Positions 21,510-32,563 of a stretch of DNA of 64,000 nucleotides are shown here, in pieces. Origin of the DNA: Streblospio benedicti (lineage: Eukaryota; Annelida; Polychaeta; Spionida; Spionidae); the NCBI GenBank assembly GCA_019095985.1, contig CM032666.1, forward strand, positions 1,369,657 to 1,433,656. Reading direction: 5' to 3'. Made by a program: the position numbers and the translations under genes. How positions within the stretch are numbered: position 1 is the first letter of the stretch; each line of letters opens with the position of its first letter. A model generated the notes under the pieces. The model worked only from the letters and a program-made list of their open reading frames with translations, did no database searches and was not told the DNA's origin.

Positions 21510-24385
21510 TTGTCCATCATGGCACATATGGCGTCTGAGAGAAAATCCCGTGTTTGGACGTTTATTCTTCGTGTTCAGTCGAACGCTTCTGTTTTGTCTG
21601 CTATGGACATCGGTCAAACAAGCAGACTTTTGTAAATGCTTATTTTTCTAGACGGCAGCTGAAAAAATATGCCTTTTCAACGTCACCCCGTTTTAGGAAA
21701 ACTGTGAACTTATCAAAACGCATTAGTGTATGCATATGGACAATACAAAAACATGATTTGTGACACAATGACCAGTTTTTACATCCTGATGCTATATATA
21801 GAAAAAATACCATCTTAAATTTGTGAACACAATATTGTGGGTTTTTTTTTGGCAATTCCAAAGTTTAAAGTATTAAAATCATTAAAATAACAACAGCCAA
21901 ATGAGTGAGCTGCTGTTCCATGCTATTTTGAGTTCCATAAACGATACTTTCATGCATTTATCTCTCCTAGAACTTTTCCGCAAACCTCCCTCCTCTCCAC
22001 TATGATTGCAGGCTTGTGGTGTGAGGACATGTAAGGCAATCGACCCCCAGAAACAAAGGGCAGGAAACAGCATATTGGCCCACACCGCACATGGAGGCAG
22101 GCTCTCAAATGGCAGCACACAACTAGCTGGATTAACACTACATGCCGCATGCATCGACAGATCAGCGTTTTAGGGTGACTACTTCAAAGCTTTTGATCAT
22201 ATTGAGCGACAAATATGACACTTTTAAGCATGCAGCAGCTTGGAAAATATCCCTGCTACCGTCATTCAGAAACTGTGTCAGTAAGTGACTACGCGGTCAC
22301 ATGATGCTAACCTTAATAAAGACAATAAAAACGCATAAAACCCTCACAAGTAATTACGATAATATCAAATTGGTGTAATTTTCCTCGTCGATAAGATGCA
22401 AATATTTGCGAAGTCACTTGGCTGAGATATGGGAAAATCTCTATGAAGTCCAATTACCTAATACAAGCGGATTTTACTAAATCACTTGCAAAGAACCTAT
22501 TAAGATACGACGATGGTGTTATAAAGTCACGAAGGCTGGGTCTCATTCTATGGGGAGAGAAGAACAAGAAAGATGCACAGACAGAATAGTTATTTCGCCA
22601 CTGATCAAGGTCGCAGTAATATAGAGATATTTAAAAGAACATCTTTGTAATTAGAGATTGCGATCGGTTGTAAAACGCGAGTTTTGGGTTTAAGTTCTAA
22701 TGCCCCACTTAACTAATCATCGCATTGATCTACAAGAATCAGCGGAATCGACAGTTCGTCTCAATACGGTGTGGTGATTGGAGGTGATTTCAATATCTCG
22801 TAAATAACCAATTTTGTCTGGTCAGTAGCATCACGGAGATAAGAGGTTGTCACCAGCGGGGATTTTAATGCATTCAGAAGTCATTAAAGAAAAATCTTAG
22901 AATTCAACAAATCTACAAATTTAACATGGCTGCATAATCTAAATACTGTATAGTTTTGTCCTCACAGCTATTTTATTAATCTACTTTTAGATCTTTAACA
23001 ATTTGTTTTTCTTAAATACTTTTTCTGTGAATTATTGGAGCTTTAATATTTCATATGGTTTAAACTATCTGATGAATAGAAAATTGTATATGAATATTCA
23101 AGTTTGGGTTTAATGAATTTAACTACACCATAATAAAATCAATACCCAAGAAACATCTCGCCACAGCCAATATCTAACTCATTTTCATCTTATGCCAGTA
23201 GCATCATTGAATCAGTTTAATCATACCAGGAGACTTGAATGTGTCATCCCCCGCCGTCTGACAATAGGACAGGTTTCACCCACATCTCTATTGTTCCCAA
23301 TACACTGTAGTAATCAATGGGAATGTGAACGCCCCAATATTTAACAACACATCGCCAGCCCTAAATGGCAAAACAACGTGTGATTAGAAGATTCCACCAA
23401 TTTGCTGCAGCGTCCATGGCACAATAGCCGGGGTCGCGACCCCCAGGGGCTGTAAATACACACTGCAGCATCTCCCCCTTATGGCTTATGTAACTGGTCA
23501 ATACCTGACCCTTTCATGGCTAAAGTAGTTCGTGATCCTACTGGTACAGCATGGGATAAAGGCTAAAATAAGCTTACATTCTTCACAATGGTTATATTTT
23601 TTACCGTCACTGATTTCCGGTCTGTCCATTGTGGTAAATTTGAGCTTGTATTAGGCTTTATTCTCGCCTGCAGCAGCAGACATCAATGACTAATCCGCCT
23701 GTTAAGGGTTAATGTCTCTGTGACACGTTGGCAGTTTCCATCCAACATGTAAATCAACAAGACCAACATGCTGCGTCATCACATACGCATTTAAATATCA
23801 TGGTCAATACTTTATAGGTTTCCATCTTCATAGTTTGTTTCCATGTATTGCCAAATGAATATTTCTTTACCGTCATAAAAAGCCTGCCCACTTCTGTTTT
23901 ACTACCAGAACATCTATATTGGTCATTCGATACGGAATCTATTTTTTGACTGTGTTCTTTTACTTTGTTCAGGTTTGATGCCTGCATATAGCAACTGTGA
24001 GGCAATACGACTTCTTGGTGTGTGCTTCGTCCCTTTACTTGTGCCAATACAATACAAAGGTCATGCAGCATAGAAACTACATTAATAATGCATTTTTAAA
24101 ATGTATATTTAATGCATTAAACACTGACCTCTCTTCAGAGCGACTGGCGTCCGTATCGATTTGCACACGACTGACATTGCAACTCTTCTTGGCTCTTGGC
24201 CAAATTCGAAACAACTTAATTTAAAAAAAAACAATTCGAATTAATGCTTAATTATCGTCAATTGGAGTCAAAGTTCATGAGAAATGCTACCTAATTAGCT
24301 GCTAAACAGCACATAAATAGTGAGGGAGCAAAGGTTAGTGCTGCTGGGTGTTGGGGCTGCAGCTTACATGTCTACACACAGAGGA
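21510..24385. other. Gene-poor stretch, nothing assignable
   Basis: About 2.9 kb without recognisable coding domains, RNA genes or the dominant MITE. Its open frames are short and overlap on both strands. Distant regulatory function cannot be excluded from sequence alone. Confidence 0.35.
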
Positions 24386-24389
24386 CATG

Positions 24390-24557
24390 GGCTCTGTAGA
24401 AAGATCACCTGCCCACTAGTGGTCTCCATACAGAGGTTGTCGCTTTTCACGGTTTGCATTGGTCTCTTTATGGACGTTTCGGATGGCAAAATGCAGTCTT
24501 ATTATTGAGGTGATCGTTCTACATGTATAGAGATGGTCATCATTGGAGGTTGTACTG
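24390..24557 (+). repeat. Pogo-like MITE copy
   Basis: Contains agtggtctccatacagagg and ggtctctttatggacg, ending ttggaggttgtactgcg. Confidence 0.65.
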
Positions 24558-24559
24558 CG

Positions 24560-25715
24560 CTTAATGCTAATATACTCTTGAGGCTATTTGATCGAAATTG
24601 AGTTGTTATAAGGTGGGGGATGCCACGTTCTTGTTTTAACATGGGGGATGCCACGGTTCTGTGCCGTGGCTACAGATGATTATCATCAACAATTACATGA
24701 ATATCACAAATACATATCTATTCTGGTGAATACGTAATGAGTTTAAAATGTCATTTTCTAGTGATTTTGCAAGTCTTTAATTTCATGTTTCTGATGGAAA
24801 CTGTAGCATAGGAATGGGTATGATTTACAAACTATATACAATTCAAGACATCTACATATGTAGCATTGCAGGAATATCTAATTGCGGTTTAGTTTAGTCA
24901 TGACAGCTATTTTATTCCTCTACTGTTTGGCCTATAACATTCTTCCCTTGAACATACTTATTCAATGAGTTATTGGAGCTTACTTTATATTGTTTAATCA
25001 TTTGATGAATCAATCTAACCCATACATAAAACATTTCCTGTGAACATTCAAGTTTGAGCGCAATAAATTCAACCACACAGTGTATACAATAGTAGCTCTG
25101 TTACCCCGTATTTCGGGTGTTTTCTTTGTTTTTTGTCTCGCGCCTCATCACTATACAATCATCACCTCTAAATTACACCTATGGACGTCTCGGGGAGGTT
25201 TTCACCTGTTTAAGTTTTCCACCATCTGCTGCATTGATCGCTTTTGTTCTACTTTATCTGATGAGATGGATGCGATTCTCAGAAAACTACCACTCACCAC
25301 TCACTGATCACCCACAACAGGCAAAAGTGACCATCATAATTAAAAATGTGTGCACTAAATGGCTGTTTCACCTTATTTATGCGGAGACAAGGATAATGTC
25401 CCGATGGCCGTGGTCAAGACCATTGGTTTTAACACCTGCTCTGATGAGTGATCAGATACGTGGTCAAGCTGATCATCTTGCTACAATCAAAGCAAATATT
25501 TATGTAAATGTTGAGATTTATAGTCGTGATCCAAGTCTTGCTCTCACGGCTTATGTTACACCAGTTCATTGGCACACTTGTCTATCAACAATTTCTCACA
25601 TTCTTGCATCGGCAGCACATTCAGCATTCAATGCTTATCACTCACACACTCACTCACTCACTCTGTCAACCCAATGACCTGTACCTAATTAACATGTAGG
25701 TGCACCGGAGCACTG
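24560..25715. other. No supported gene
   Basis: A 186-residue open frame (25117-25677) has no recognisable domain. It ends in a CACT-rich simple repeat (about 25640-25665), and composition alone does not support coding. A short direct repeat (gggggatgccacg) occurs at about 24615 and 24643. Confidence 0.4.
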
Positions 25716-25719
25716 TACA

Positions 25720-25830
25720 ACTTATTTAGGATGAGTTTGCTCAACACCTACCACCAGACCCGACCAGGAATCGAACCTACGACTGTCTGATCACAAGTTC
25801 AACTCTACCACACGGCCGCAGAAGCACACC
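25720..25830 (-). repeat. tRNA-derived SINE
   Basis: On the minus strand: gcggccgtgtggtagagttg (A box), then about 40 bp on gtaggttcgattcctgg (B box), then a tail ggtgttgagcaaactcatcc. The tail recurs at 29795-29830, showing it is part of a dispersed unit. Confidence 0.75.
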
Positions 25831-26169
25831 AGTACAATTTATTTCTATCGCTGATATATAAATCTATCACTTCACTTAAATGTTTAAATCTCTAATTATT
25901 CCTCAATTATAGGGTGTGGCCGGGCTGCCCAGTCTACACCGCTATCAATGCTATCTCTATTATTATATCTGGTATAAACTGACCACATACTGATCACTCA
26001 CTGACCACTCAACACACACCACTATTTAAGTTTCAATCTGTATCTTGTGAATTCTCCACAAACATCGTAATATAATTATCTCATTCAAAGACTCGTACCT
26101 TCTTCTGAACCTGACCGAGGGATTTAAATCTCAGTTGGGAGATTAAATGTGTGTCCAAATTCATTCAAT

Positions 26170-26340
26170 GCATCTTCTATCAAGAAGACCTTGTGACTAT
26201 CGCCAAGTGGTCTCATTAGATAGGTGGTTCCTTTACACAGCTTTAATGATGAGCTGATGCAGGCTTAATAGAAAAAAAAGTACACGAAATGTGGTCACAT
26301 TACAGAGGTGGTCCCTGTGCAGATCTCACAATAAAACTTG
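26170..26340 (+). repeat. Pogo-like MITE copy, degraded
   Basis: Contains aagaagaccttgtgac, aagtggtctcattagatagg and acattacagaggtggtccc. Confidence 0.55.
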
Positions 26341-26730
26341 ACTCAGAAACCGCCTTTGTGAATGGAGCAGCAGACACGAACAACAGAACACACAGAAACG
26401 TACAGAAAGTTCGCATTGATAATGATGATAAGAAAAATAATCACGTTTGAAATTGGTCACTTTTTCCCATGCTGTTTTCTATCTAATCCTATTACGATTT
26501 AATTTAAATCTCTGACCCTGTTTCATGTTGACTTCAACACGACCTATGTGATTTAAATCCCTCGGTTGTTGCATCTTCCTGTTTTCTTATTTATACCTAA
26601 TCCTGTTGTATTTTATTATTCAATCCACCACATGTATTACATCCTGTGTTGTGACATGGGTTCAGGGGACCCAAGGGTGGGTGATAGATCACCCATGGGA
26701 CAGTAGAAACGCAGCATTCTTTAGCATGAT

Positions 26731-26860
26731 TACAGTAGAATCTACAATGTTGGCCACCTCTGTAGAGACCACGTCTATAACAAGACATTTCTTTTGCCCC
26801 CAAATCTCCTTAAAGCAACGAACACAAACCCCCACATATAGACCACCTATCTAATCATTG
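26731..26860 (-). repeat. Pogo-like MITE copy
   Basis: Begins tacagtagaatctacaatg and continues ggccacctctgtagagacc to tatagaccacctatcta. Confidence 0.65.
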
Positions 26861-27117
26861 CATGGTTAATCGCTCACTGGAATCAATAAGAGCATCAAGT
26901 TTGTGAGAGTTTGTGGTAACACATCGATTTTGCCATGTACAATATATCAGTCTGTCTATGTTTTAAATGTATTTATTTGACAAATCAGAGTTTGAGATCA
27001 ACAGGTGTATTGTAGTAGTAATATTTGTAATATTTTTAAGACAAAAAGTGTTTTCAAATTATTGAATATTTGCTTTAAAAAAGCCTCTTGTAATTCCACA
27101 TGCTTTGTACTTAGATA

Positions 27118-27755
27118 TTGTACCGTCATTATTGTACTTAATTTTGTACACCCATTTACAACCAATTGCATTTTTACCTTCAGGTAAATCAACTAGAGTC
27201 ATTATCATGAATGGACATCAACTCGTCATTCATAGCTTCCATCCATTTTTCTTTATCACAACGGTTTTCAGCTTCTTTTAAATTACATGGTTCATCAGCT
27301 GACATAATATATTCATTTAGCCCAACAGCAATTGACCCTTATTTCTACGATTTGACCTTCTAGGACAAACATTTTCATGCTTAAACTCGTCATCATCAAC
27401 ATTTCATCAACATTGTCATTTTCATTATCATGAACAATTTCTTCTTTAACCTTCATTTCATTTTGAGTGTCAGAATTAACATTTTTATCTACTAAATTAG
27501 CATCAGAATCCAAACTCACAAATACTTGGTCTAGAAATTTTACATCTCGTGAAAGTATCACTTTTTTTACACACATCAGCAAGTCTATAACCATTTGTCA
27601 TCATATCATATCCTACGAAAATGACATACATGTACCTCATTATCATGAATGGACGTCAACTCATCATTCATACATGTAGCTTCCATCCATTTGTCTTTAT
27701 CACAACTGTTTTCAACTTCTTTTAAATTACATGGTTCTACAGCTGACATTGTCAC
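27118..27755 (-). mobile_element. Ty1/copia-like retrotransposon fossil (pol fragment)
   Basis: Minus-strand pieces match the stretch between integrase and reverse transcriptase of copia polyproteins. Residues such as VILSRDVKF (about 27540-27570), KEKWMEAMNDEL (about 27215-27260) and IGCKWVYKIKY (about 27135-27170) are typical. A second copy of the KWMEA segment lies at 27635-27755, so the fossil contains a local duplication or two overlapping insertions. No long terminal repeats are seen. It is broken, with several breaks, and clearly partial. Its age cannot be set without LTRs. Confidence 0.75.
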
Positions 27756-28171
27756 TCACAATTTAGATCATATGCACATACAGAAGACAACAGAGAGATT
27801 TTACAAACAAGAGATACATGCTCAACCTTCCAAGAAGCATGGATAAATATTCAAGGGACTTGTGAATTAGACATAGGCTTTTATCTGAGGAGTCCAACTC
27901 CTGAGGTCATTGTTCTAATTAGTGGGGTGGGATGAGTGGTCAGTGAGGGATCAGATTATACCAGAGATAAGAACAGAGATAGCAGAGAGAGTAGAGATTT
28001 AAAGGTTTAAGTGAAGTAATAGATTTAAATTCCACCCTATTGGTGCTGTTCAGAATTAGACAGGAAGGAAAATGATTTGTAGACGCAAATACAAATTTCA
28101 AGGGACAAACTTTGCTTTCCCCATAGGTTTTAGGAAACTCCCACAACATACATGTACAAACCAAGTTACAT

Positions 28172-28385
28172 ACAGTAGAACCTCTCTGTTATGTCCATCA
28201 GGGGCTACACGTAGAAGTTACTCGTTATGACTACCCGGGGATCACCCCAAGTGGTCTGAATAGAGGTGGTCTCTTTAATAGAGGTTCATCTTGATCACGT
28301 AATGAAGGCTTGGGACTGATAGAATTGCTCTCATTATAAAAGTGGTCTCATTATAAAGGTGGTCGAAGTCGGAAGTTCTACTGTA
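28172..28385 (+). repeat. Full-length pogo-like MITE (214 bp)
   Basis: TA-CAGTAGAACCTC at the left and GAAGTTCTACTG-TA at the right. It is shared with block C' (48894-49073). Confidence 0.85.
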
Positions 28386-28447
28386 TTACCTTTCAACTTT
28401 CAGGGATTCAAGCGCTTTGAGGTCAGTATTCAATTAGCACGGGTGTT

Positions 28448-28495
28448 GAGTGGTCAGTGAGTGGTCAGAGAGTGGTCAGTGAGTGGTCAGTGTTG
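28448..28495 (+). repeat. 12-bp minisatellite (GAGTGGTCAGTG)n
   Basis: About four units, also present at 49137-49183 in block C'. Confidence 0.85.
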
Positions 28496-28751
28496 TTGCA
28501 TGACATAAGGGCGGTGGCCACTCATTAGGGTAACAAGCTGAACTAACATCTTCCGCATGCTCACAAAGATACAAAGTTAAAATTTGAAATCTCGCCTGTG
28601 TGGACGGTTGGTGTGAATCGCTGATGCGCGGAATAGATCAGTGTAGAACAAACAGGGAGCAGCCAGGCGTGACCGGACGCAGGGTGCAGACGTGAAGAGA
28701 TGACTCTGTCTCTTTTGACACTTTCAAAAGTTCTGTGGCGATTATGGTAGG

Positions 28752-29280
28752 TACAGTAGAAGCTCCGTATCATTAAAACTGCACATCGATGCAAAGTGGT
28801 CTCATTACAGAGGTGGTCTCTTTATTTAGTTTCATGGCGGTCTCTTTATGTAGGTTCGAGCCGTGAGATATGGTCTTATTGTAGAGGTGGTCCCTTAATA
28901 GTGGTGGTTTCAATTGGAGGTTGTAATCTGAGGTCTTGTTTGTGATATGGATTTCAGGGTGAAGTGAAACATGAAGTTTCCTGTCTTTAGAGGTTTCAAT
29001 GATTTCACGGTGGTCACGGTTTTGGTTCCAACAGGATGAAGTGATCCGTGCACGGATCAAATGTTGCAGTTTTTCAAATATTTCATTATTTGAATAAAAT
29101 ACAGTGCAGCCTCCATTAAAGACCACCTCTATAAATAGACCAGTTGTATACAGAGACAATTTATTGCGAAACCAGCCCTCTATAAAGATACCACCTAGAT
29201 AATAATACCATATCTTGCAGCAAAGCCCAATAAGTAGAGATCACCTTGGACCTCAATAAATGGACCACCAATCTAGTGAC
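28752..29280. repeat. Pogo-like MITE copies
   Basis: 28752-28927 is plus-oriented (tacagtagaagctccgtatc ... caattggaggttgta). From 29100 a minus-type copy begins (tacagtgcagcctccattaa) and continues worn to about 29280. Further module fragments reach 29410. Confidence 0.7.
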
Positions 29281-29505
29281 ACCACTGTAAACGAGTGCTG
29301 GCCTGGTCATAATACCCGGGGGGTTAACTAAGCCTCAAGCAGTCTCAATGGAAAAGCGGTCTCTTTATGGGATTGGGAAAAATGACGTTTTTATAGAGGC
29401 GGTCACAATAGACATGTGGTGTCCTTTATGCAGTCCTGGTGGTCAAAAACGTCAGTGCAAACTTTGACCGCTGGATGAAAAACAAACAGACTGATAGTTG
29501 ATGTG

Positions 29506-29590
29506 GACAAGAAAACTCTTCACAAGGCATGGCTCAATCTTACCAAAGACAAATTGAGCCATGACTTACGGACGGATGAGTTTTCTTGTC
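29506..29590. repeat. Nested perfect inverted repeat (hairpin-forming)
   Basis: The outer arms gacaagaaaactc (29506-29518) and gagttttcttgtc (29578-29590) pair perfectly over 13 bp. Inside them, catggctcaat (29528-29538) pairs with attgagccatg (29553-29563) over 11 bp with a 14-base loop. A third attgagccgtgac lies at about 29615. It could be a fold-back element or a structured RNA. Confidence 0.8.
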
Positions 29591-29794
29591 TCACATATAC
29601 AATATCAAAGATGAATTGAGCCGTGACAAGAGATGGGCGTGTCAGATTCGCAGTTGGGGTTTAAAACCCTACGTTCCAATTATATATAGGGGTGACACGC
29701 GAGATTGGTCGTATTGTTAGGGGGTGCCCTAACATGTTCAAACACATCCAGACTGGGGGTTTGGAAAGCATCCTATAATCGTTTCATTTTTTAT

Positions 29795-29890
29795 GGATGA
29801 GTTTGCTCAACACCCACCACCAGATCAGACTTAGAATTGATTGTGAATTGAACTCACGAATCCAACTGCATTCAGCCACAGAAGTATGTA
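29795..29890 (-). repeat. SINE tail, related to 25720-25830
   Basis: Shares gatgagtttgctcaacacc and ccaccaccaga with the 25.7 kb SINE. The tRNA-like part is heavily diverged. Confidence 0.6.
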
Positions 29891-30039
29891 CGATGAGGTT
29901 ATTTCCACATTGAGACATTCATATTTGACAGTCTTAACATTCGCCCACACTGACCATGTTCTTTGATGTAAATCAGAATCTATTTGTTTATAAGTAAACA
30001 TGACACAACATTGATCGAATTTAAAGTTAATCCAAATCC

Positions 30040-31550
30040 GCACAGCATTGATCTCTATGAGGTTAGCACATTATGCAAACTCACAGTCTCTGTCTCAGTC
30101 AATATGGATGACGTTGTGTGCTATCAGCAGAGTACTAACATGGTTACTCCACATACAGTAAAGCGTGGATCAGATAAACCTTTATAAGGTCTTTGTATGT
30201 TTCTCTCAAATTCATACGATTACTGAATGCAGTGTTTCACAAATATATGAAACTGTTACAGAAATTTGGATATAATGCCACTATAATACTGTGAGGACGT
30301 AGACAATGATACTATACACTTGTGTTTTGTTTATTGCTGAATGTGGTGTTTCACAAATGGACAGAACTATACATGTATAATCGATATTTGGATATGTGTT
30401 TAGAAATGACACTGTTAGTACAACATTACAAGAAGTGAACATGCGAAGTAATTGCAACTGTGAAGCACGTATTGCAATGGTAGTGAATATGATTAATATT
30501 AAGTGTCTGTATACAGTAAAGCGTGAATCAGGAAAATTCAGATCTACCAAAATCGGCACAGCATTGATCTCTATGAGGTTAGCTCATTATACAAACTCAA
30601 ATTCATGGCCGCAGTCAATAGGGATTATGTTGGTTGCTGCCTGCAGAATACTAGCAGGTTTATTCAGTATAGCTTGGATCAGACATACAAATATACCCTA
30701 CCGTACGCCCCTGCTTATAAGCTCATGGGCTTATCATCGACGATGGGCTTAATGTTCAAAAATAAGCCCATGGACTTATTTTCGAGAACAAATGGAACAA
30801 AATAAAGAGCCTCGGGCGATACAGGGCAAAATTTGACTGGACAGTTACGTCCACCCTGAACCCCCACGAGTGACCAAATACACATGGAAACAACAGATTA
30901 CACCTCAAGAAATCATGTACACGTATGCATACGCATACAATGAACATGCTTTGGGCGATAATAGAAGCTGAGACATGTTCCATGATCCATCATTGATTCA
31001 GAATGAACATAGATGGAAGCTTGAATCAATGTTTCAAGACATATATTTGTGTTAATCTGCAGCTATAATACACCTTAAGTAAGATTTAACAAATAAAATA
31101 TTCTTGTTGCAAACATTACACGAATCTCTACTAGCTTTCCACAACACGACCTCGTTATAATGCATAAGAAAGCAAAACGGACTTGGTGGTTCTATATAGT
31201 AAATATTACTTTGAAGTTTGGATGGGCTTAATGTTCGAAAAAACGCCCATGGGCGGTTAAATGAGAACATTTCCCATTTACAAGGGGTCCAGAAAGTAGC
31301 AAATGTCGGCTATAGACACATGGGCTTATATGTGGGGGAATACAGTATGTGTTTCTGCTTGTACAATACTCAGGAAGTAGACAATAAAAATATACACTTA
31401 TGTTTATGATTACTGAATGTGGTGTTTCACAAATGGACAGAACTATAATCGATATTTGGATGCATATTTAGAAATAACACCGTTAGGAAGTACAGTACAA
31501 TATTACAGGAAATGGACAGTGATACTATTGAAACAATGAACATACTCGTT
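30040..31550 (+). repeat. Locally reiterated sequence around a TIR element
   Basis: ctctatgaggttagcacatt (30053) recurs at about 30570. The stretch tgaatgtggtgtttcacaaa, followed by tggacagaactata and tcgatatttgg, occurs at 30338 and 31406, with a weaker copy at 30223. These are imperfect direct copies, and the 645-bp element below sits between two of them. Confidence 0.6.
30701..31345. mobile_element. CCGTATTCC-type TIR element, copy 1 (645 bp, non-coding)
   Basis: The left end (CCGTACGCCCCTG) and right end (gggggaatacag) are inverted relatives, and TA flanks both sides. Subterminal ataagcccatggg-type palindromes occur at both ends. The interior (gcttgaatcaatgtttcaag, aacaaataaaatattc) matches 53460-53610. 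It has no open frame of note, so it is non-autonomous. Confidence 0.7.
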
Positions 31551-31559
31551 CAATTTGTT

Positions 31560-32560
31560 CATATCTATAGAGATTTGCATGTCCATTATATACGAGAATC
31601 GTCACTGTGTTGTTCCACATTGACCTTAGAATTGGTAACTCCCACATACTGTATATAACATTAAAACAACCTAACATGTCTTAGATTTTAAGCTTGTCCT
31701 GTGTAAAAGACATATTTGGTAGGCGAATCACCTAGAATTATTGTTTACATGGCTTAAACGATCGTTACACATATGTTCAACAAGTTATTTTCGTATTTTG
31801 TGGACATACAGGTGTCACTTTTCTCCCACACGTGGTTCAATATCAATAACTAATACTAGTAAAAGAATTTCATTTTCTATAATAAGTTATGATATGTTCT
31901 ACGTGGTAACATATCGTAATGTTTTTTGTCATCAAATAATTATTGCATAAGTTGACATGAACATGATTTGTGGTAGTAACATGTGGTAACCCCCACCATG
32001 TCACCGGTTACAACCACAATTTACACATACAGAAGTAAAGCTTTTGAATGTGGGTTTGAGGGTTTTGAAGTTGTATCAGTTGTCTACCCCTTCCTAGAAA
32101 ATTATGAAGGTACAAATTAAATTAAAAAAAAGATATTGTGCTGAAAAGTGGGAGCAATACCGTGACGACTCTTTTATTCTTTCTCTGGAATAGTGAGAAA
32201 GTGTGTTCTGCCTGGTACAGTCCATGCTTATGGAATTTAGCTAGGCTACAGTATGTGTTCTGCAATATTCTTATCAATAAACAATTCTGTTATAGCTTCT
32301 TTCCATATGCATATTAAACACTCGTGCTGGATGGAATATAGTGAAAGTGCTGGCTTGAAATAAAAGTGTGATGGTTATAGCCATATAAATTCATACCAAT
32401 TGCTGGTAAGAAACCTAAGCCCATTTTTAGGATTTAATAATTCAGTTGTAGCTTTAAGGATATAATATACTATACATATTTACTGACCAATCAATAACGG
32501 ACATTAGGAAATAAATCAGTTTAGCAGAAATAGTGAAAAAGAAACTGGTAAGATGTCAGA
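31560..32560. other. Upstream region of the ankyrin gene, no element called
   Basis: AT-rich with no clear promoter word. Stops in frame just upstream of 32564 (including taa 15 bases before the ATG) support a start there, unless an upstream exon is spliced in. Confidence 0.4.
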
Positions 32561-32563
32561 GAG

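Larger units (their letters stand above)
28170..29160 (+). repeat. Duplication block C (paralogue of 48890-49850)
   Basis: Direct-orientation match to 48890-49850. Landmarks are gcatgacataagggcggtg, actaacatcttcc, the GTGGTCA minisatellite and catgaagtttcctgtctttt-like sequence. It contains three MITE insertions shared by both copies. Confidence 0.85.

Noticed and set aside
25117-25677. 186-residue plus-strand open frame
   Set aside because: No domain, no splice context, a CACT simple repeat at its end and a competing open frame. It is probably chance.
28448-28495. Possible CRISPR-like short repeats (GTGGTCAGTGA)
   Set aside because: Units are directly adjacent without spacers, so this is a minisatellite in a eukaryotic genome.
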